Shown: piece after piece, positions 11,482-22,485 of the stretch
Position numbering within the stretch: position 1 is the first letter of the stretch
Layout: every line of letters starts with the position of its first letter
DNA from: Rhodocollybia butyracea
Lineage: Eukaryota; Basidiomycota; Agaricomycetes; Agaricales; Omphalotaceae
DNA: 64,000 nucleotides
Assembly (NCBI GenBank): GCA_015501585.1
Contig: JADNRY010000006.1
Location: forward strand, 682,001-746,000
Direction of reading: 5' to 3'
Position numbers and translations under genes: made by a program
The notes under the pieces: model-generated
Told to the model about the DNA's origin: nothing
What the model saw: only the letters and a program-made list of their open reading frames with translations
Databases searched by the model: none

Positions 11482-14052
11482 ATGGATGTTCCAGTAGTGC
11501 ATGTACCCAGGTATCATGACCTTGAGACAAGAGAACAAGATACTCATGGTAACACTCCTTATGCTATTGTAGATCCAGTCCCATGCTATGAGCAACAGGA
11601 AACCCAACCAGCCTCAGATTTAAGTTCAGCTGGGAGAGTACAACAACTCAATGAGTGGCAGAGGCGTGATGCCGAGGCTCAATGGGCTGTTGGTGATCCC
11701 CCAGAAAGAGAAATTCTAAGGCAAGGGGGACATCAGTATGTTGATAGAAGTGGAATGTGGATGAATAATAGTGCTAGAAGAGGGGGAGGAAGAAATGGTG
11801 GTCATACACCACCCAGAGTCCCACCTCAAAGTGCCATAAGTACTCCTGCATCTAGTTGGCAAGGTATTGGTACAAGACCCCTTCATCAAAGTTGGGGAAA
11901 TGCAAGGGAAGGAGGAGGCGGCACACCACCTCCCCCTAATGATGGATTTTCCTTGACCTCCGAATCTTCTGCTGATAGGCGTAGGGGAAGGAGTAACCAT
12001 GTCCCTGTCTCAAATCAAATTCATCAAAATGAATTACAGACAGCAGGGATTGTTCCACCACCCCCTCCGCCCCCACCTAATGAGACTGATTATATGTCAG
12101 CTTCTAACTCTTCAGATAGAAGGGGAAGGGCCCATACTTATGGTCTCACACCACATGTCAATGTGGAAATTGATGGGAATGGTACACGAAGGTTGGTGGC
12201 CGCTGGAAATTCCCGGCAACCTGTACTGGAGCCAAGTGGAATTAATCCACCGCCCCCACCACCTCGTGGGCCAGGCACTCCAGAGTATGCATCTCCAGAG
12301 TTTCCGGGACAACCCAATCCACATAACCATGGAAGTATGAGGAATATGCAGACCTCAGGAGTAACCAGCAGTAGGAACAGATCCCAATTTAATGATACAA
12401 GAGCTGTAGGTCAAGAAGGTGAGTCATGGGAAGAAGAGATAGGAACAACAGAGGTGGAATTTAATTCCACTTATGTTGGGTATGGTGGGAGAATGCCAAG
12501 AGCGCCCCTAGGGGCCAACCCTTACCTCAATGCTCAAGCTGGACCTGGGCCATCAACACTACAATTTAGGAGTAGTTATCCTAACATTCCTGGAAAAGGA
12601 AAAAACATTGTGAGAAACACTCAAATGATGCAAAGTAGTGGTGATGGTGGACCTCCTGATCAACCCAATGATCCTCCAAGTGGGATCTATGGAGATTCAG
12701 GGGATGAGGGCCAGAACCAAGAGGGTCACTTACCGGACTGTAATAATTTCGAGAATGGGGAAAATCATAATGGAGGGGAAGGAGGAGGTCAATATAATGG
12801 ACCTCCTGATGGACCCCCAGGAGGACCCCCAGGAGGTTATTATGGCTATGGAAGGGATGGGCGTGATGGGCGTGATGGAAGAGATGGAAGAGATGCACGA
12901 GATGCACGTGAAATGGAAAATGAGCAAAGGCGAAGAGAGAGTGAGAGAGATAGAGAGCTCACACGTACACTCAATTATGAGTCAAAACTTGATATTGCAA
13001 AGCCGGAACAATTTTCGGGTACTAACCGTGCAAAATGGAGGCCGTTTGTGGATAAGTGCTTGACAATGTTCAAGGCAAAACCCACAATATATGCTGCTGA
13101 TAAATCTAAAGTAATGTTTGCAACTTCTTACCTTATTGATTCTGCGTATACGTTTTACCAGAATTTAATGCGGCGGGAGGAGCAAGGCAACAATGTGCCA
13201 GAACTTCTATTCTGGGATCATTTTGTATTAGCCTTTAGTAAACGATTTGGTTTATATGATGAGGTATTAACGGCACAATCCAAATTGGACAAAACATACC
13301 AACAAGCAAATGAAGCCTTTGGAGACTACATCATACGGTTTGAAGAGTTCAGCACTAAATGTGAATACAATGATGCTGCCATGAGGTTCCGCTTAATAAA
13401 GCAGATTAGATCAGATCTTCGTGAGAAATTGACCAACAGGAGTGGAGGTCTACCCAACACTTATGAAGAACTGACAGACCACTTAATGGCAGTTGACAAC
13501 ATTAGAGAATCCTTTACTGATATGGGTCTCTCTGTGGGATTGACCTCTCAAGGAAGGGATGATCAAATGGTAAGCACTAACTCTATTCAGGGGTCAGAAT
13601 CTCAGAATCTCAGACTTAACCCTGGGAACCATGGTGGCAGTTATCAGAAGGATAACCAGGCTACTGGACAGCAAGCAATGTCAGAAGAGGTAAGTAAGAG
13701 TGGAAAAATGAATGATGGCATGGCAGTAAAGGGGGTGAAAGAAGAGCTGAAACCCAGAAGTGAATATCCTAGGGTTCCAACTGAGGTGTGGAATCAGCGT
13801 TGGAAAGATGGTGTTTGTGCACTGTGTGAAAGTCATGAACATAAATATTCAGACCATTTCAATGATCTCAGAAGTGGAAAGAATAAAGGAGCTATTGGCA
13901 GAGCAGCATTCATGGACTATGATAATGATCACCAAGATCCTGAAAATTTATTTGTGGAAATTGAAGGGTTTGACCACCCAATTCATATTTCTGATCCTGT
14001 ATTGGATGGGCCATTGGGGGGAAACTGCAACCATGAAGGGTCAGGAACCTGA
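11482..14052 (+). CDS. Retrotransposon Gag (Ty3/gypsy type)
   Basis: 856 aa. Residues about 1-460 are disordered and rich in Pro/Gly/Asn with polyproline runs (VPPPPPPPP). A collagen-like GRD repeat lies near 455-475 (DNA about 12850-12910). Residues about 505-690 match the retrotransposon gag (capsid) domain: KPEQFSGTNRAKWRPFVDKC, then FWDHFVLAFSKRFG, then RFEEFSTKCEYNDAAMRFRLIKQI, the typical helical core. Near the C-terminus, VCALCESHEHKYSDHF forms C-x2-C-x4-H-x4-H, a zinc-knuckle variant with His in place of the last Cys. It should form the particle that packages the element RNA. The frame ends 760 bp before the right LTR with no pol. Confidence 0.85.
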   Translation: MDVPVVHVPRYHDLETREQDTHGNTPYAIVDPVPCYEQQETQPASDLSSAGRVQQLNEWQRRDAEAQWAVGDPPEREILRQGGHQYVDRSGMWMNNSARRGGGRNGGHTPPRVPPQSAISTPASSWQGIGTRPLHQSWGNAREGGGGTPPPPNDGFSLTSESSADRRRGRSNHVPVSNQIHQNELQTAGIVPPPPPPPPNETDYMSASNSSDRRGRAHTYGLTPHVNVEIDGNGTRRLVAAGNSRQPVLEPSGINPPPPPPRGPGTPEYASPEFPGQPNPHNHGSMRNMQTSGVTSSRNRSQFNDTRAVGQEGESWEEEIGTTEVEFNSTYVGYGGRMPRAPLGANPYLNAQAGPGPSTLQFRSSYPNIPGKGKNIVRNTQMMQSSGDGGPPDQPNDPPSGIYGDSGDEGQNQEGHLPDCNNFENGENHNGGEGGGQYNGPPDGPPGGPPGGYYGYGRDGRDGRDGRDGRDARDAREMENEQRRRESERDRELTRTLNYESKLDIAKPEQFSGTNRAKWRPFVDKCLTMFKAKPTIYAADKSKVMFATSYLIDSAYTFYQNLMRREEQGNNVPELLFWDHFVLAFSKRFGLYDEVLTAQSKLDKTYQQANEAFGDYIIRFEEFSTKCEYNDAAMRFRLIKQIRSDLREKLTNRSGGLPNTYEELTDHLMAVDNIRESFTDMGLSVGLTSQGRDDQMVSTNSIQGSESQNLRLNPGNHGGSYQKDNQATGQQAMSEEVSKSGKMNDGMAVKGVKEELKPRSEYPRVPTEVWNQRWKDGVCALCESHEHKYSDHFNDLRSGKNKGAIGRAAFMDYDNDHQDPENLFVEIEGFDHPIHISDPVLDGPLGGNCNHEGSGT

Positions 14053-14798
14053 ATACCGACTTGGCAGAGCTTCAGGAGCTGACAAGTCAGAATGGTACTA
14101 ATGATCCTAAATTAATAAGAGGCAATTGTAAAAAAAAAAACAAGTTGGATATGTACAGAACACAAAGAGAAAAAACTAATAAGGCCAAATATTAAAGAGG
14201 AGGTTCTAGAGAAAATAAAAGGAAAGAGAGTAAAGACAGAGCAAGCAATTGTAGTAGAAGCAAAGGAGACTAGGCTAAGCCAGGGAAGGAGAAGAGGAAT
14301 GGACCATATTTAAACAAATGAAAGCTTTACTGGAAGGCTAAGAACCTTTAAATATATTTGTTCCCAAGGAGTATAAGGAGACAGGAGCTTGCAAAAGAAA
14401 CAGCAGTTGCAGCAATTGAAATTCACAAATCTTGTTATTAGTTCACATGCTTGCAGTGTCATTACAGAATGTTTTATTACAATCTCATGACATAGCAGGT
14501 GATTTTGTCCCCCAACAATGATCTCAATGGCACCAAGCTTTTTGAACTCATTCATAGGTGCACAGTAGAGAAAAACATGAAACCAGGTGCGAGAACCAAA
14601 TAACATGCATCAAAGCCAAAGACAAGATAAAATCACATAACATACACCAGAGCAAGAAAGAAATAACAAGGAAAAAATAATTGATGCTGTAAACAAAACA
14701 TTAGCGCTGGATCATTTGCATTTGATAATTGATTGCCAGACATTGAAAGTAAATTTGATGAAAGGCTCAAAATCAAGGACTTCGAGGGCTCAGTCTTT
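14053..14798. other. Non-coding 3' internal region of the retrotransposon
   Basis: AT-rich, includes an A-run (about 14130-14140). Several short frames occur on both strands, none with protease, RT, RNase H or integrase motifs. It may hold packaging signals or decayed pol sequence. Confidence 0.6.
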
Positions 14799-14810
14799 GG
14801 AAGGGGGAGC
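14799..14810 (+). promoter_or_regulatory. Polypurine tract
   Basis: GGAAGGGGGAGC, three bases before the right LTR; the usual primer for plus-strand synthesis. Confidence 0.7.
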
Positions 14811-14813
14811 TTC

Positions 14814-15445
14814 TGTAAGGTATTGAACAACCTAGCACATCTCCTGGTCATATTAAAATCATAACTATTATTACTTGGCACTCAAAATGACTCGGAATGA
14901 CTAGACCTGCTGATCATGTGACTATGACTTGCCGGAACATGCGGGTATATTCAAATGAGTTACATTGAGTCATTGAGGCTGTACTTATTTAGAATGGCTT
15001 ACTCATGCAAACCATGGTTTGCCTTGAGGCTAACACATGTACTATATATTTAATTACTTAATGATTTCCCATGTAAAAGACTATAAAAGGGGGGGAATTA
15101 CCCATACACCCTTTTTCTTTAGTCTCTATATTTTGTAACCCAGTACCTACAAGAATTACACTTGTTATCTCGATTCTTTGTGTGAACAACACCTGAGGAA
15201 TTATCTACTGAGTGAATACAGCAAGACTCACTTTAATATCAAGGATATTGAAGGTACGTATTCCCGACGCTTATTGTCACCAATACCCATATAGTGCACA
15301 CCAACTCTATACAAAGATACCCCCAAAACACCGTAACATTTAGGTTCTTGTAAGCATTATCTACCGAGCAGCCCCCGAATCTGTTAGATCGGAAGTATTA
15401 GCTAAATACGACTGGTTAACAAGCCTCTTTGTTCGAGACTTGACA
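14814..15445 (+). repeat. 3' LTR
   Basis: 632 bp, same length as the left LTR. The only difference I found is A at 15289 (G at 9570). It is followed by the right target duplication CTTCC (15446-15450). Confidence 0.95.
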
Positions 15446-15450
15446 CTTCC

Positions 15451-16254
15451 TCAGATGATTGGGAAGAGGTTTAAAACTCAGAAGGCTGCTATATGTTTGA
15501 TATGCTTGCGAATGTGGTGAATTTGTTGATATTGAAGATGATAATATGTTTGAGCATGTTGGCCAAGGCTATAGGCAAGTATTCGGCTCCGCATTGGCTT
15601 CTGAGATGATGCAAGTTGATTCAGAATTCTGGTGGAGTTGATCATGTACTTCTTCGGAAGAGTGTTTTGAAAAAGGTTGAAGGTGTGTTTCATTGCACAG
15701 ATGAGGATGATGTATCACAGATGGTGAATGCGTTACTCCACTTGTAGCTTGAAGACATTTCTGTTGATTGACCCAAACTCATCTGCACATCGTGTAAGTG
15801 TTCAAGTTCTTTTGACCTACCGCGATAACTGTAAATCAAGGTGGACATAAACACGTCAAGCTATTCACCTCTGACAAAATTCAAACTGTAGTTTCATTCC
15901 TCAATCATTAATGTAGTACCATTTTTTGTAATGATAACCAACGCTTTCGCCTCTACATTGAAAAACTAATAATACAATAACACCATAACATATATGAGCA
16001 CATGCAATAATTAGCTTATGAAAACACTGGTACAAAACACCGACACTTCACGCGCACGCCCAACCGCTACCGACCACTTACTTACAGCAAAGAAAGCAGT
16101 CCATCATTCAACCACAACACTGAGCATTATCCTCCACTTCTACAACTAATAACCAAAGGAGAAAGTCTGGTTCGGACCCGATCTCAGAGTCGGGGACTTG
16201 CCGTGCTTCACACGGCGTTACAGATAAGTATCTCAACAGAGGAAACAGTGCGGC
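15451..16254. other. Intergenic region right of the retrotransposon
   Basis: About 800 bp, no gene recognised. The sequence joined by removing the element and one duplication does not make a recognisable reading frame, so the insertion did not visibly break a gene. Confidence 0.5.
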
Positions 16255-16707
16255 TCACACTAGTATAAAAGAGCGGAATATTTTGCTATCTCTAGCATGA
16301 ATATGGACGTTTTCAATCGTATAATGGTACACAATTGTCTGCGATCCGCCTACGCTGTTCAAGATCCCACCAGAAATGGTAGTGCCACCATGTGCACCTT
16401 GAGGTAGAGTTAGTGTGACGTTTTGAGGTTGTCCGTCCTAGGTCACTATGTCAATCTGACGCCTTCAAAAATTCGAATGGGACTAACCTCGTACTGGTTG
16501 AACGGATTCAAACAATATCGACAATGGGACCCTGGCAGAACAACAGCATAAGCTTCAGAGAATGCTCTAATAAGCAAACAAACAAACCTTGTTTCCAGTA
16601 TAGGCAGAATCCGTATCGTATTCAGAGTCACTGTGAACACACATGGAACAATGACAGCGATGTCGATGTTTGCGTCGACGACGATGCCATGTCCTGTCCG
16701 AGCTCAT
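16255..16707 (-). CDS. Small hypothetical protein (three-exon model)
   Basis: A possible gene: exons 16707-16588, 16531-16514, 16437-16255, all in phase 0, 106 aa. The start is MSSDRTWHRRRRKHRHRC, a very basic His/Arg/Cys-rich N-terminus, and the last 60 residues look like a small beta-rich domain (VTLTLPQGAHGGTTISGG). A TATA-like TTGTATAAAA lies about 75 bp upstream of the ATG on the minus strand. I do not recognise a family. The 18-nt middle exon and its weak GTTTGA donor make the model uncertain. Confidence 0.3.
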
Positions 16708-17020
16708 GCTGAGAAAGGGAGACTCGGATAGGTGAAAGCAGTGGAAAGTAATATCACTAGCTTTTTATACAAACCAGAATTGCTGTTGATCACAATAGAA
16801 TTTGATAAATCTGGAGTGGTAGTAACACAGAAGTTGTAGAGACACTAAACCAAGACAGGAGTTTTTGTACCAGACGAGTATTCTGAGCCAATGGTCATCA
16901 CATGAATACGTGAGTTTGCAGTATTATCAGCTTCCAAAGATATACAAAAAACTTCATGCAGTCGCTCTCATAACTTCGTTATGGATTAGGCGCTCATGGA
17001 ATTACTTGCTTTGTCGCATC

Positions 17021-19424
17021 ATGCCACGAATTAGAAAAAGTCGGTATGCTTCCCATCCAAAAATTCAACTTCAAAACTGAACACATTCTACCTTCCAGAA
17101 ACAAGTAATCGTGGTACAACCAACGACAGAAAGAAAATAACCCAAAAGGTTCGAGAAAGCAGAAAGAAAAAAACGAAGGCTGCGAAGAAGAGCGTTGAAT
17201 GGAAGTCTAGTCAGTATTAACGTTCTGGGTTTCGCATCTTGCTCATATCTAATGTATGTTATTCTTGTCAGAACACAAGAAAGACCCAGGCATTCCAAAT
17301 ACCTTCCCCTACAAGGACCAAATTTTAGCTGAAGTCGCTGAGCAGCGTAGGCTGGTGCGTAATCTCATGTATATGCCCAGGAAACACCGCTCACCACTTA
17401 TCTGATCATCCAGGCTGCAGAAGAAAAACAGCGTCGAAAGGAAGATAAAAAAATCCTCAAGAAAAAGTCCGTGCCTGCAAACGAAAACGGAACGGATGCG
17501 ATCACAGAAGCGGAGGAAGACGCCCAAAATGGTTTCGACGGCATTGCAAGTATCAGTGCCAAACGGTTGACAGCCAAAGCAGTTGGAAAACCTGTCCCAG
17601 AAGCTGTCATGGATACCGACGACGAAGACGAAGACGCTCCGATTCTGATAAACAGAGATTTAGAGCATTTACAAGCTGTCTTGGATGAGGCAGATGCTGT
17701 AATTGAAGTGTTGGATGCTCGGGATCCGCTTTCGTTTCGTAGTTCGCATTTGGAAGAGATCGTTGCGTCAAAGTCTGGAAGGAAGACTCTTTTGGTGGTG
17801 AACAAGATTGGTGTGTCTCAGAAATACATTTCCATCTACTAGTTGGCTTACAAGTGTATAGATTGTGCGCCCCAAGAGGCAGTGAAGGCTTGGGTTTCTG
17901 TATTGCGACAACAACAACATCCAACACTCCCCTTCCGTTCCGCATCGTCATCATTACCTGGTAATCCCCTTATCCCGGCCAATGACAAAGGAAAAGAAAA
18001 GACGAAGACCGCTGTCGATGATTCACTCGGCGCCGATGCCATACTCGAATGTCTAAGTAAATGGGCTGAAGAGAAAACCGATGATACACCTTATACTGTC
18101 GTAGTGATTGGCATTGCGAATGTATGTGTCGCTCATTTTTTCCTCCGATCGTGCGCGCGCTCTGACATGGTCCATTTAAACAGTCTGGGAAGAGCTCACT
18201 GATCAACTCTCTAGTCAAGAAACAGTCACTTCCTGTGTATTCTCTCGTGTCATCTTCTCGTGGTCCGACTACAACGACTATGCCGCAGGAAATAGCAGTA
18301 CAAGTCTCAGGATCAGGAAAGACCCTCCGTTTCATTGACACCCCTGGATTTGCCTGGGACACGGACAAAACAGCTGCCGATGCAGATCAAATTCGTGCTC
18401 GAGATATTTTGTTGCGCAACAAAGGCCGGATTGACCGCTTGAAGGATCCTCTAGGCCCAGGTATGTCGCACTTTTCTTTTTACGATGTTGTGTCTGATGC
18501 ATCTTCTCGATAGTGGCGAATCTGGTCTCTCGAGCCAACTCTGAAGATCTCATGCTACTGTACAGCCTTCCGGCGTTCCCTAAAGGTGATATCGACGCGT
18601 TCATCTCTGGAGTGGCACGTTCCCAACAGCTGGTACGCAAGGTCAGTACCCCAATCCATGTATCCTTGTATCTTTTAATTTACCCAAGATCGACACTATT
18701 TGTGTTTCTATAGCGAGGAACACTAGACTTGACAGGAGCGGCGAAGAACATCCTTCGGGACTGGTGTATAAACAAGATTCGCTGGTATACCACACCGCCT
18801 TTCGGCGTTTCTTCGGATACTTCCGCCACTGTCAATCACGATGCGGATTTAGAGAGTCTTTATGCGAAAAGCGAAGCCATTTTCGCACATGTTGAATCAA
18901 GAAAAAACATGCGTAAGGCTGGGGGACTTGTCAAGATAACTCCGGGGCAGGTGGATTCAAGGAAGGTTTTGACCGAAGTCTCGTATGCAGGGTTGGTGGA
19001 TAGCGATGATGAAGATGAAGAGGTGGATGAGATGGGTTTGGATGAGGAAGCTCTCGGAGAAGAAAACGAGGAGGGTGATGACGATGACGATGACGACGAC
19101 GACGAAGGGGCAGAAGAAGACGAAGCTGAAGCTGAGCTTCCAGTTTCTCGAAGCCAAAAGCGGAAACGGACCAATGAGACGGCTCTCCCATCAAGCAAAA
19201 AAGTTTCATTCTTGACTACATCCTCAAGCTCAAAGGGAAAGGTTCCCTCGAAAGGTAGCTCGAAACCGAAATCCTCGGAGGTTGTGTTCAATAAAAAGAT
19301 TGCACCATCTCTGAAAAGGACCAAACCGGTCGCCAACGCTCCCTCGTCCAAGGGTGCCTCGAAGTCCCGACCACAAAAGGCCGGTAAAGATGGAGAGGTG
19401 TACGATTTTGGAAAATATTTTTAA
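17021..19424 (+). CDS. NUG1: Nucleolar circularly permuted GTPase, NUG1/GNL3 family
   Basis: Eight exons: 17021-17039, 17099-17209, 17272-17354, 17414-17810, 17862-18121, 18184-18460, 18514-18641, 18714-19424 (661 aa). The very basic N-terminus (MPRIRKKTSNRGTTNDRKK) and KHKKDPGIPNTFPYK are diagnostic of Nug1/nucleostemin. The GTPase motifs are in permuted order: G4 NKID, then G1 GIANSGKSSL, then G3 DTPG. The C-terminal third has an Asp/Glu run (19080-19120) and Lys-rich nuclear signals. By family it works in the nucleolus in 60S subunit maturation and export. The first intron donor (GTCGGT) is weak but gives the only frame matching the family. The intron 5 junction splits G1 between GIAN and SGKSS. 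Confidence 0.92.
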
Positions 19425-19836
19425 AACTATTCAAGCCTTCACGAAACTTCGTTCTACAACCAGCTTGATGATTGTATCTTTCCAGAACTGTCCAGATACA
19501 AAATGCAATTTCCGCTGCGAGAGTTGTGCCGAAGATTCTAAAAGTTTGATGAGTCAAAATCGATCACTCCACCTGCGAACCAGCTTCTTGGGACGCTAAA
19601 GCAGAATTTAGGGTACATGAGTATGCGTCATTTCAACAGTTGTTAACCAAACGAGAGGCCCTTAGGTGCGTCATTCTAGTGCTACGTTATTTGGGTGATC
19701 CAGAAAGAGACTATACGTCAATGCCATGACTAAACAAGCCTAGGGCACGGTATAAATATGCACGTTACTGTAAGTACACGCCTCATTTCCTACTGTAGCT
19801 GCATATACCCTAATTTCGATAAATACTGCGTCTGCC
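19425..19836. other. Intergenic, NUG1 to F-box gene
   Basis: About 410 bp of 3' and 5' flanking sequence; nothing specific seen. Confidence 0.5.
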
Positions 19837-21341
19837 ATGCCGCTAACACGGCGTCTTCGCTCTTTACATTCCTACCCCACTTTCACAGAGCCCTCGATGG
19901 AATATCAGGTTTGTCTGCTACATACTGCCTATAAGTCCGACATTGAACAGTATTCTTCTAGAATGGCCGCTTTCGCCACAACAAATGTCACATTCTACGC
20001 CTTCCTATCGAACTGCAGATTCAAATCTTTACCGAGTGCATGTTTCAGCCATTTGCCCAGCTGGAGGATCAACACCAAGCGCCCCAAATGTTCCTTTCAG
20101 TGTGCAGGAATTGGAGAGACCTGGCGTATGCGACACCGAGCCTTTGGTCCTCCTTCGAACTGTGCTTCGGGACTTGGTCACTAAACTTTGAAGATCCAGA
20201 AGGAGACGCATTCTTACTTTCACGGATGAAGCTATGGCTTCGTCGGTCAGGCAATTATGCCTTATCCGTGAAGATTTCTTACGAAACCCCGGTCCCATTT
20301 CCACGAGATAGAAAGTTACCTCGTTTCCCGTCTGAAGCGTTGACGCTTCTCATGCCACACTGTTCAAGGATGCGCAACTTCGAGCTGTCGATGCCTAGCT
20401 CAATGCTTGCCCCCCTTCTGGAAAAGACTCCCAAAGCTTATTTTCCCCTCCTTGAACGCTTGGTATTGAATCCGATCCAGTTATCTCTGCCCTCTTCAAC
20501 GCCGGAGTTGTTGGATATCCGTCCCCTGGCGTCAAGCTGCGGTCAACTTACCAGGCTGCACATCAATCTTGAGGCAGGCCGTGCATTGACTCTAAATGAC
20601 TGCGCTATTATTCTTTCCCACAATCCTAATTTGACGAGCTGTTCGCTCTATGCGCAGTGTATCTTGGATGGAACTCACACCTTCCCCGCAGAGAAAATCG
20701 AGCTACCAGTGCTTACTGATTTCCATCTCATGGTTTACAGTAATTATCTCATCCATGACCAGTCTGTAGAAGCTGCACTGATGGACTTCCTCGGCACACT
20801 CGAGCTTTATGCGCTCAAGTCTCTCAACGTTGAGTGGTTTCTCAACACCAACCGACGAGCATGGTCGTCTTTCCATCCGGCATTCGTCTCGTTCCTGGAA
20901 TCACTCAAACCCACCTTGGAAACACTCAGACTGGCGTATATACCCATGTCTGAGGAACAGATGATAGACTGTATGAGAGCGGTTCCGTACTTGACATCTG
21001 TGGAGCTGCTTTTCACACTTGCAGAGGAGCCTGAGGGGCCCGTGGTTACTGATACGCTTTGGAAGGCATTAACTATTCCTGACACAACCGAAGGGGAATC
21101 CGGGCATAGTGGAGGCTGTAATGTCGAACCACTGCTTCCCCTGATCGAGTCAATGAATCTCCAGTTCCATGGCTCTTGTTGTTCGGAGCGAGAGTTAGTG
21201 CATTTTGTTGATTCAAGAGCAGATGCGGAGCTGGATTTTCACTCGTTGAAGTTACGAACCCGAATTGCGATTCTGCATATGAATAATCTGGAGCGAGAAC
21301 TTTCACTCTGGCGGCAGAAGGGGATTGAGGTGTATACTTGA
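19837..21341 (+). CDS. F-box domain protein with leucine-rich repeats
   Basis: Two exons, 19837-19908 and 19962-21341, 483 aa. Just after the intron comes an F-box typical of agaricomycetes: ILRLPIELQIQIFTECM, then FLSVCRNWRDLAYATPSLWSSF. About 350 residues of degenerate leucine-rich repeats follow. Proteins of this large, rapidly evolving family are presumed substrate adaptors of SCF ubiquitin ligases; the target cannot be read from sequence. The first exon could be non-coding, but its ATG and phase fit. It is convergent with CFD1 (about 210 bp apart). Confidence 0.85.
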
Positions 21342-21548
21342 TCTAATGACTTTATTCAACGACTTTCATTTTGGGTCTTTCTCTACTTATGGACTAGTGC
21401 TAACGGTTTACGATCATGACTGTTATGTTGGACTCTGATATGGACATGTATACCTAACCTGTATTACTTTTTCAGATGTATCTATATCCATGTTATTCCA
21501 GGAATTTTATTGCCTGAACTAGCTACAAGAAGAATACGGTGTGGTCAT

Positions 21549-22485
21549 CTATACCCCTGCTTGATTGTTCGGGAATGAAGTTAAAGCCTTCTCCAGTATA
21601 CCTTGGAACAACTTCGAGGAAGGAGTGGATTTGTACCGGTGCATGAGCGGAAATAAAGATACCTCTCCGTGATCATCCAAGGCAGCATGGGCCTCTGGAG
21701 GACTTGCATCTAGAAGAGTAACGAGTTCGGTATCGACAGGAAGACTACCAAGAAAGGTCAATCCTTCCCGGTGGGCCATTGCTTCTCCGCCGCCTGTTGA
21801 GAATACATTGCTGACTTCTCCGCAGCATGGACAGACGTATCCACTCATGTTCTCGATGAGACCGAGAATAGGAAGGTTGGCGGTTCGAGCAAATGACAGA
21901 CATTTTATGACATCGTTGAGTGCAACTGCTTGTGGTGTAGTGACGATTACGGCGGATAATTTGGATTGAGCAGGAGCCAGATGCTCTATGAGCGACAAGT
22001 GTTCATCGGAAGTACCTGAACCAGATAATTCAAGACGGGTTTAGTGCAGAAGAATACTATTGTTTACCTGGAGGGGTATCGATGACTAGATAATCAAGCT
22101 CTCCCCATTTGACGTCGCTCAGGAATTGTCTGATCATCCCATTTTTTTTGGGTCCCCTCCAGACCACAGAGTCCCCTCGTTTCTTTAACAGGAAGCCAAC
22201 GCTCATACAGGATAGTCTAGCTTCTGGGCCATCCGAGAAAACTGGCACCCAGCCATCGCTGCTTTGGTATACCGGATGACCATCCAGTCCAAGCATACGA
22301 GGGATTGATGGTCCGGTAAGATCTACATCAAGAATACCGACTCTGACAGTCGGTGACGAAGCGTAGAGATTTAAAGCAAGTTGTGCTGATACTGAAGACT
22401 TCCCAACGCCTCCTTTCCCTGACAATACGATTATAACATGTTTTATCGACTGGAATCGCTGGGATATTCTTTCTTGGGATGCCAT
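21549..22485 (-). CDS. CFD1: Cytosolic Fe-S cluster assembly scaffold Cfd1/NUBP2
   Basis: Two exons, 22485-22068 and 22015-21549, 294 aa. The P-loop deviant Walker [18 protein letters not shown], Walker [18 protein letters not shown] and [14 protein letters not shown] identify the Mrp/NBP35 ATPases. CPCC in [18 protein letters not shown] carries the CxxC that bridges the Fe-S cluster. The lack of the N-terminal four-Cys ferredoxin-like extension separates it from Nbp35. It acts with Nbp35 in the cytosol to build [4Fe-4S] clusters. It is transcribed head-to-head with NOP9, with 81 bp between start codons. Confidence 0.95.

Larger units (their letters stand above)
9095..15445 (+). mobile_element. 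Gag-only, non-autonomous LTR retrotransposon (TR-GAG-like)
   Basis: A complete 6351-bp element with two 632-bp LTRs (TG...CA ends), a self-complementary primer-binding site, a polypurine tract and a 5-bp target duplication. The only recognisable product is a Ty3/gypsy-type Gag. No protease DSG/DTG motif, reverse transcriptase YxDD block, RNase H or integrase HHCC/DDE block is visible in any frame of the internal region. It must borrow the enzymes from an autonomous relative. The LTRs appear to differ at a single base (9570 G versus 15289 A), so insertion was very recent. The organisation matches the class named TR-GAG in plants. Confidence 0.88.

Noticed and set aside
12581..12927. Antisense and +1 frames over the gag GRD/Pro/Gly region
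   Set aside because: Shadows of low-complexity gag sequence.
9757..14052. Reverse transcriptase or integrase in the retroelement
   Set aside because: All frames of the internal region were scanned for YxDD, DSG/DTG, HHCC and chromodomain-like motifs; none seen.
14310..14606. 98-codon minus-strand frame in the retrotransposon tail
   Set aside because: No known domain; opposite to the element's transcription; likely chance.
8665..16198. Shared 13-nt word TCCCCGACTCTGA in inverted orientation on both sides of the retrotransposon
   Set aside because: Similarity does not extend beyond the word, so it is not evidence for paired elements.
18860..19351. 163-codon antisense frame rich in Ser
   Set aside because: Antisense of the Asp/Glu-rich tail of the NUG1 gene (GAA/GAT repeats read as TTC/ATC/TCA); no independent support.
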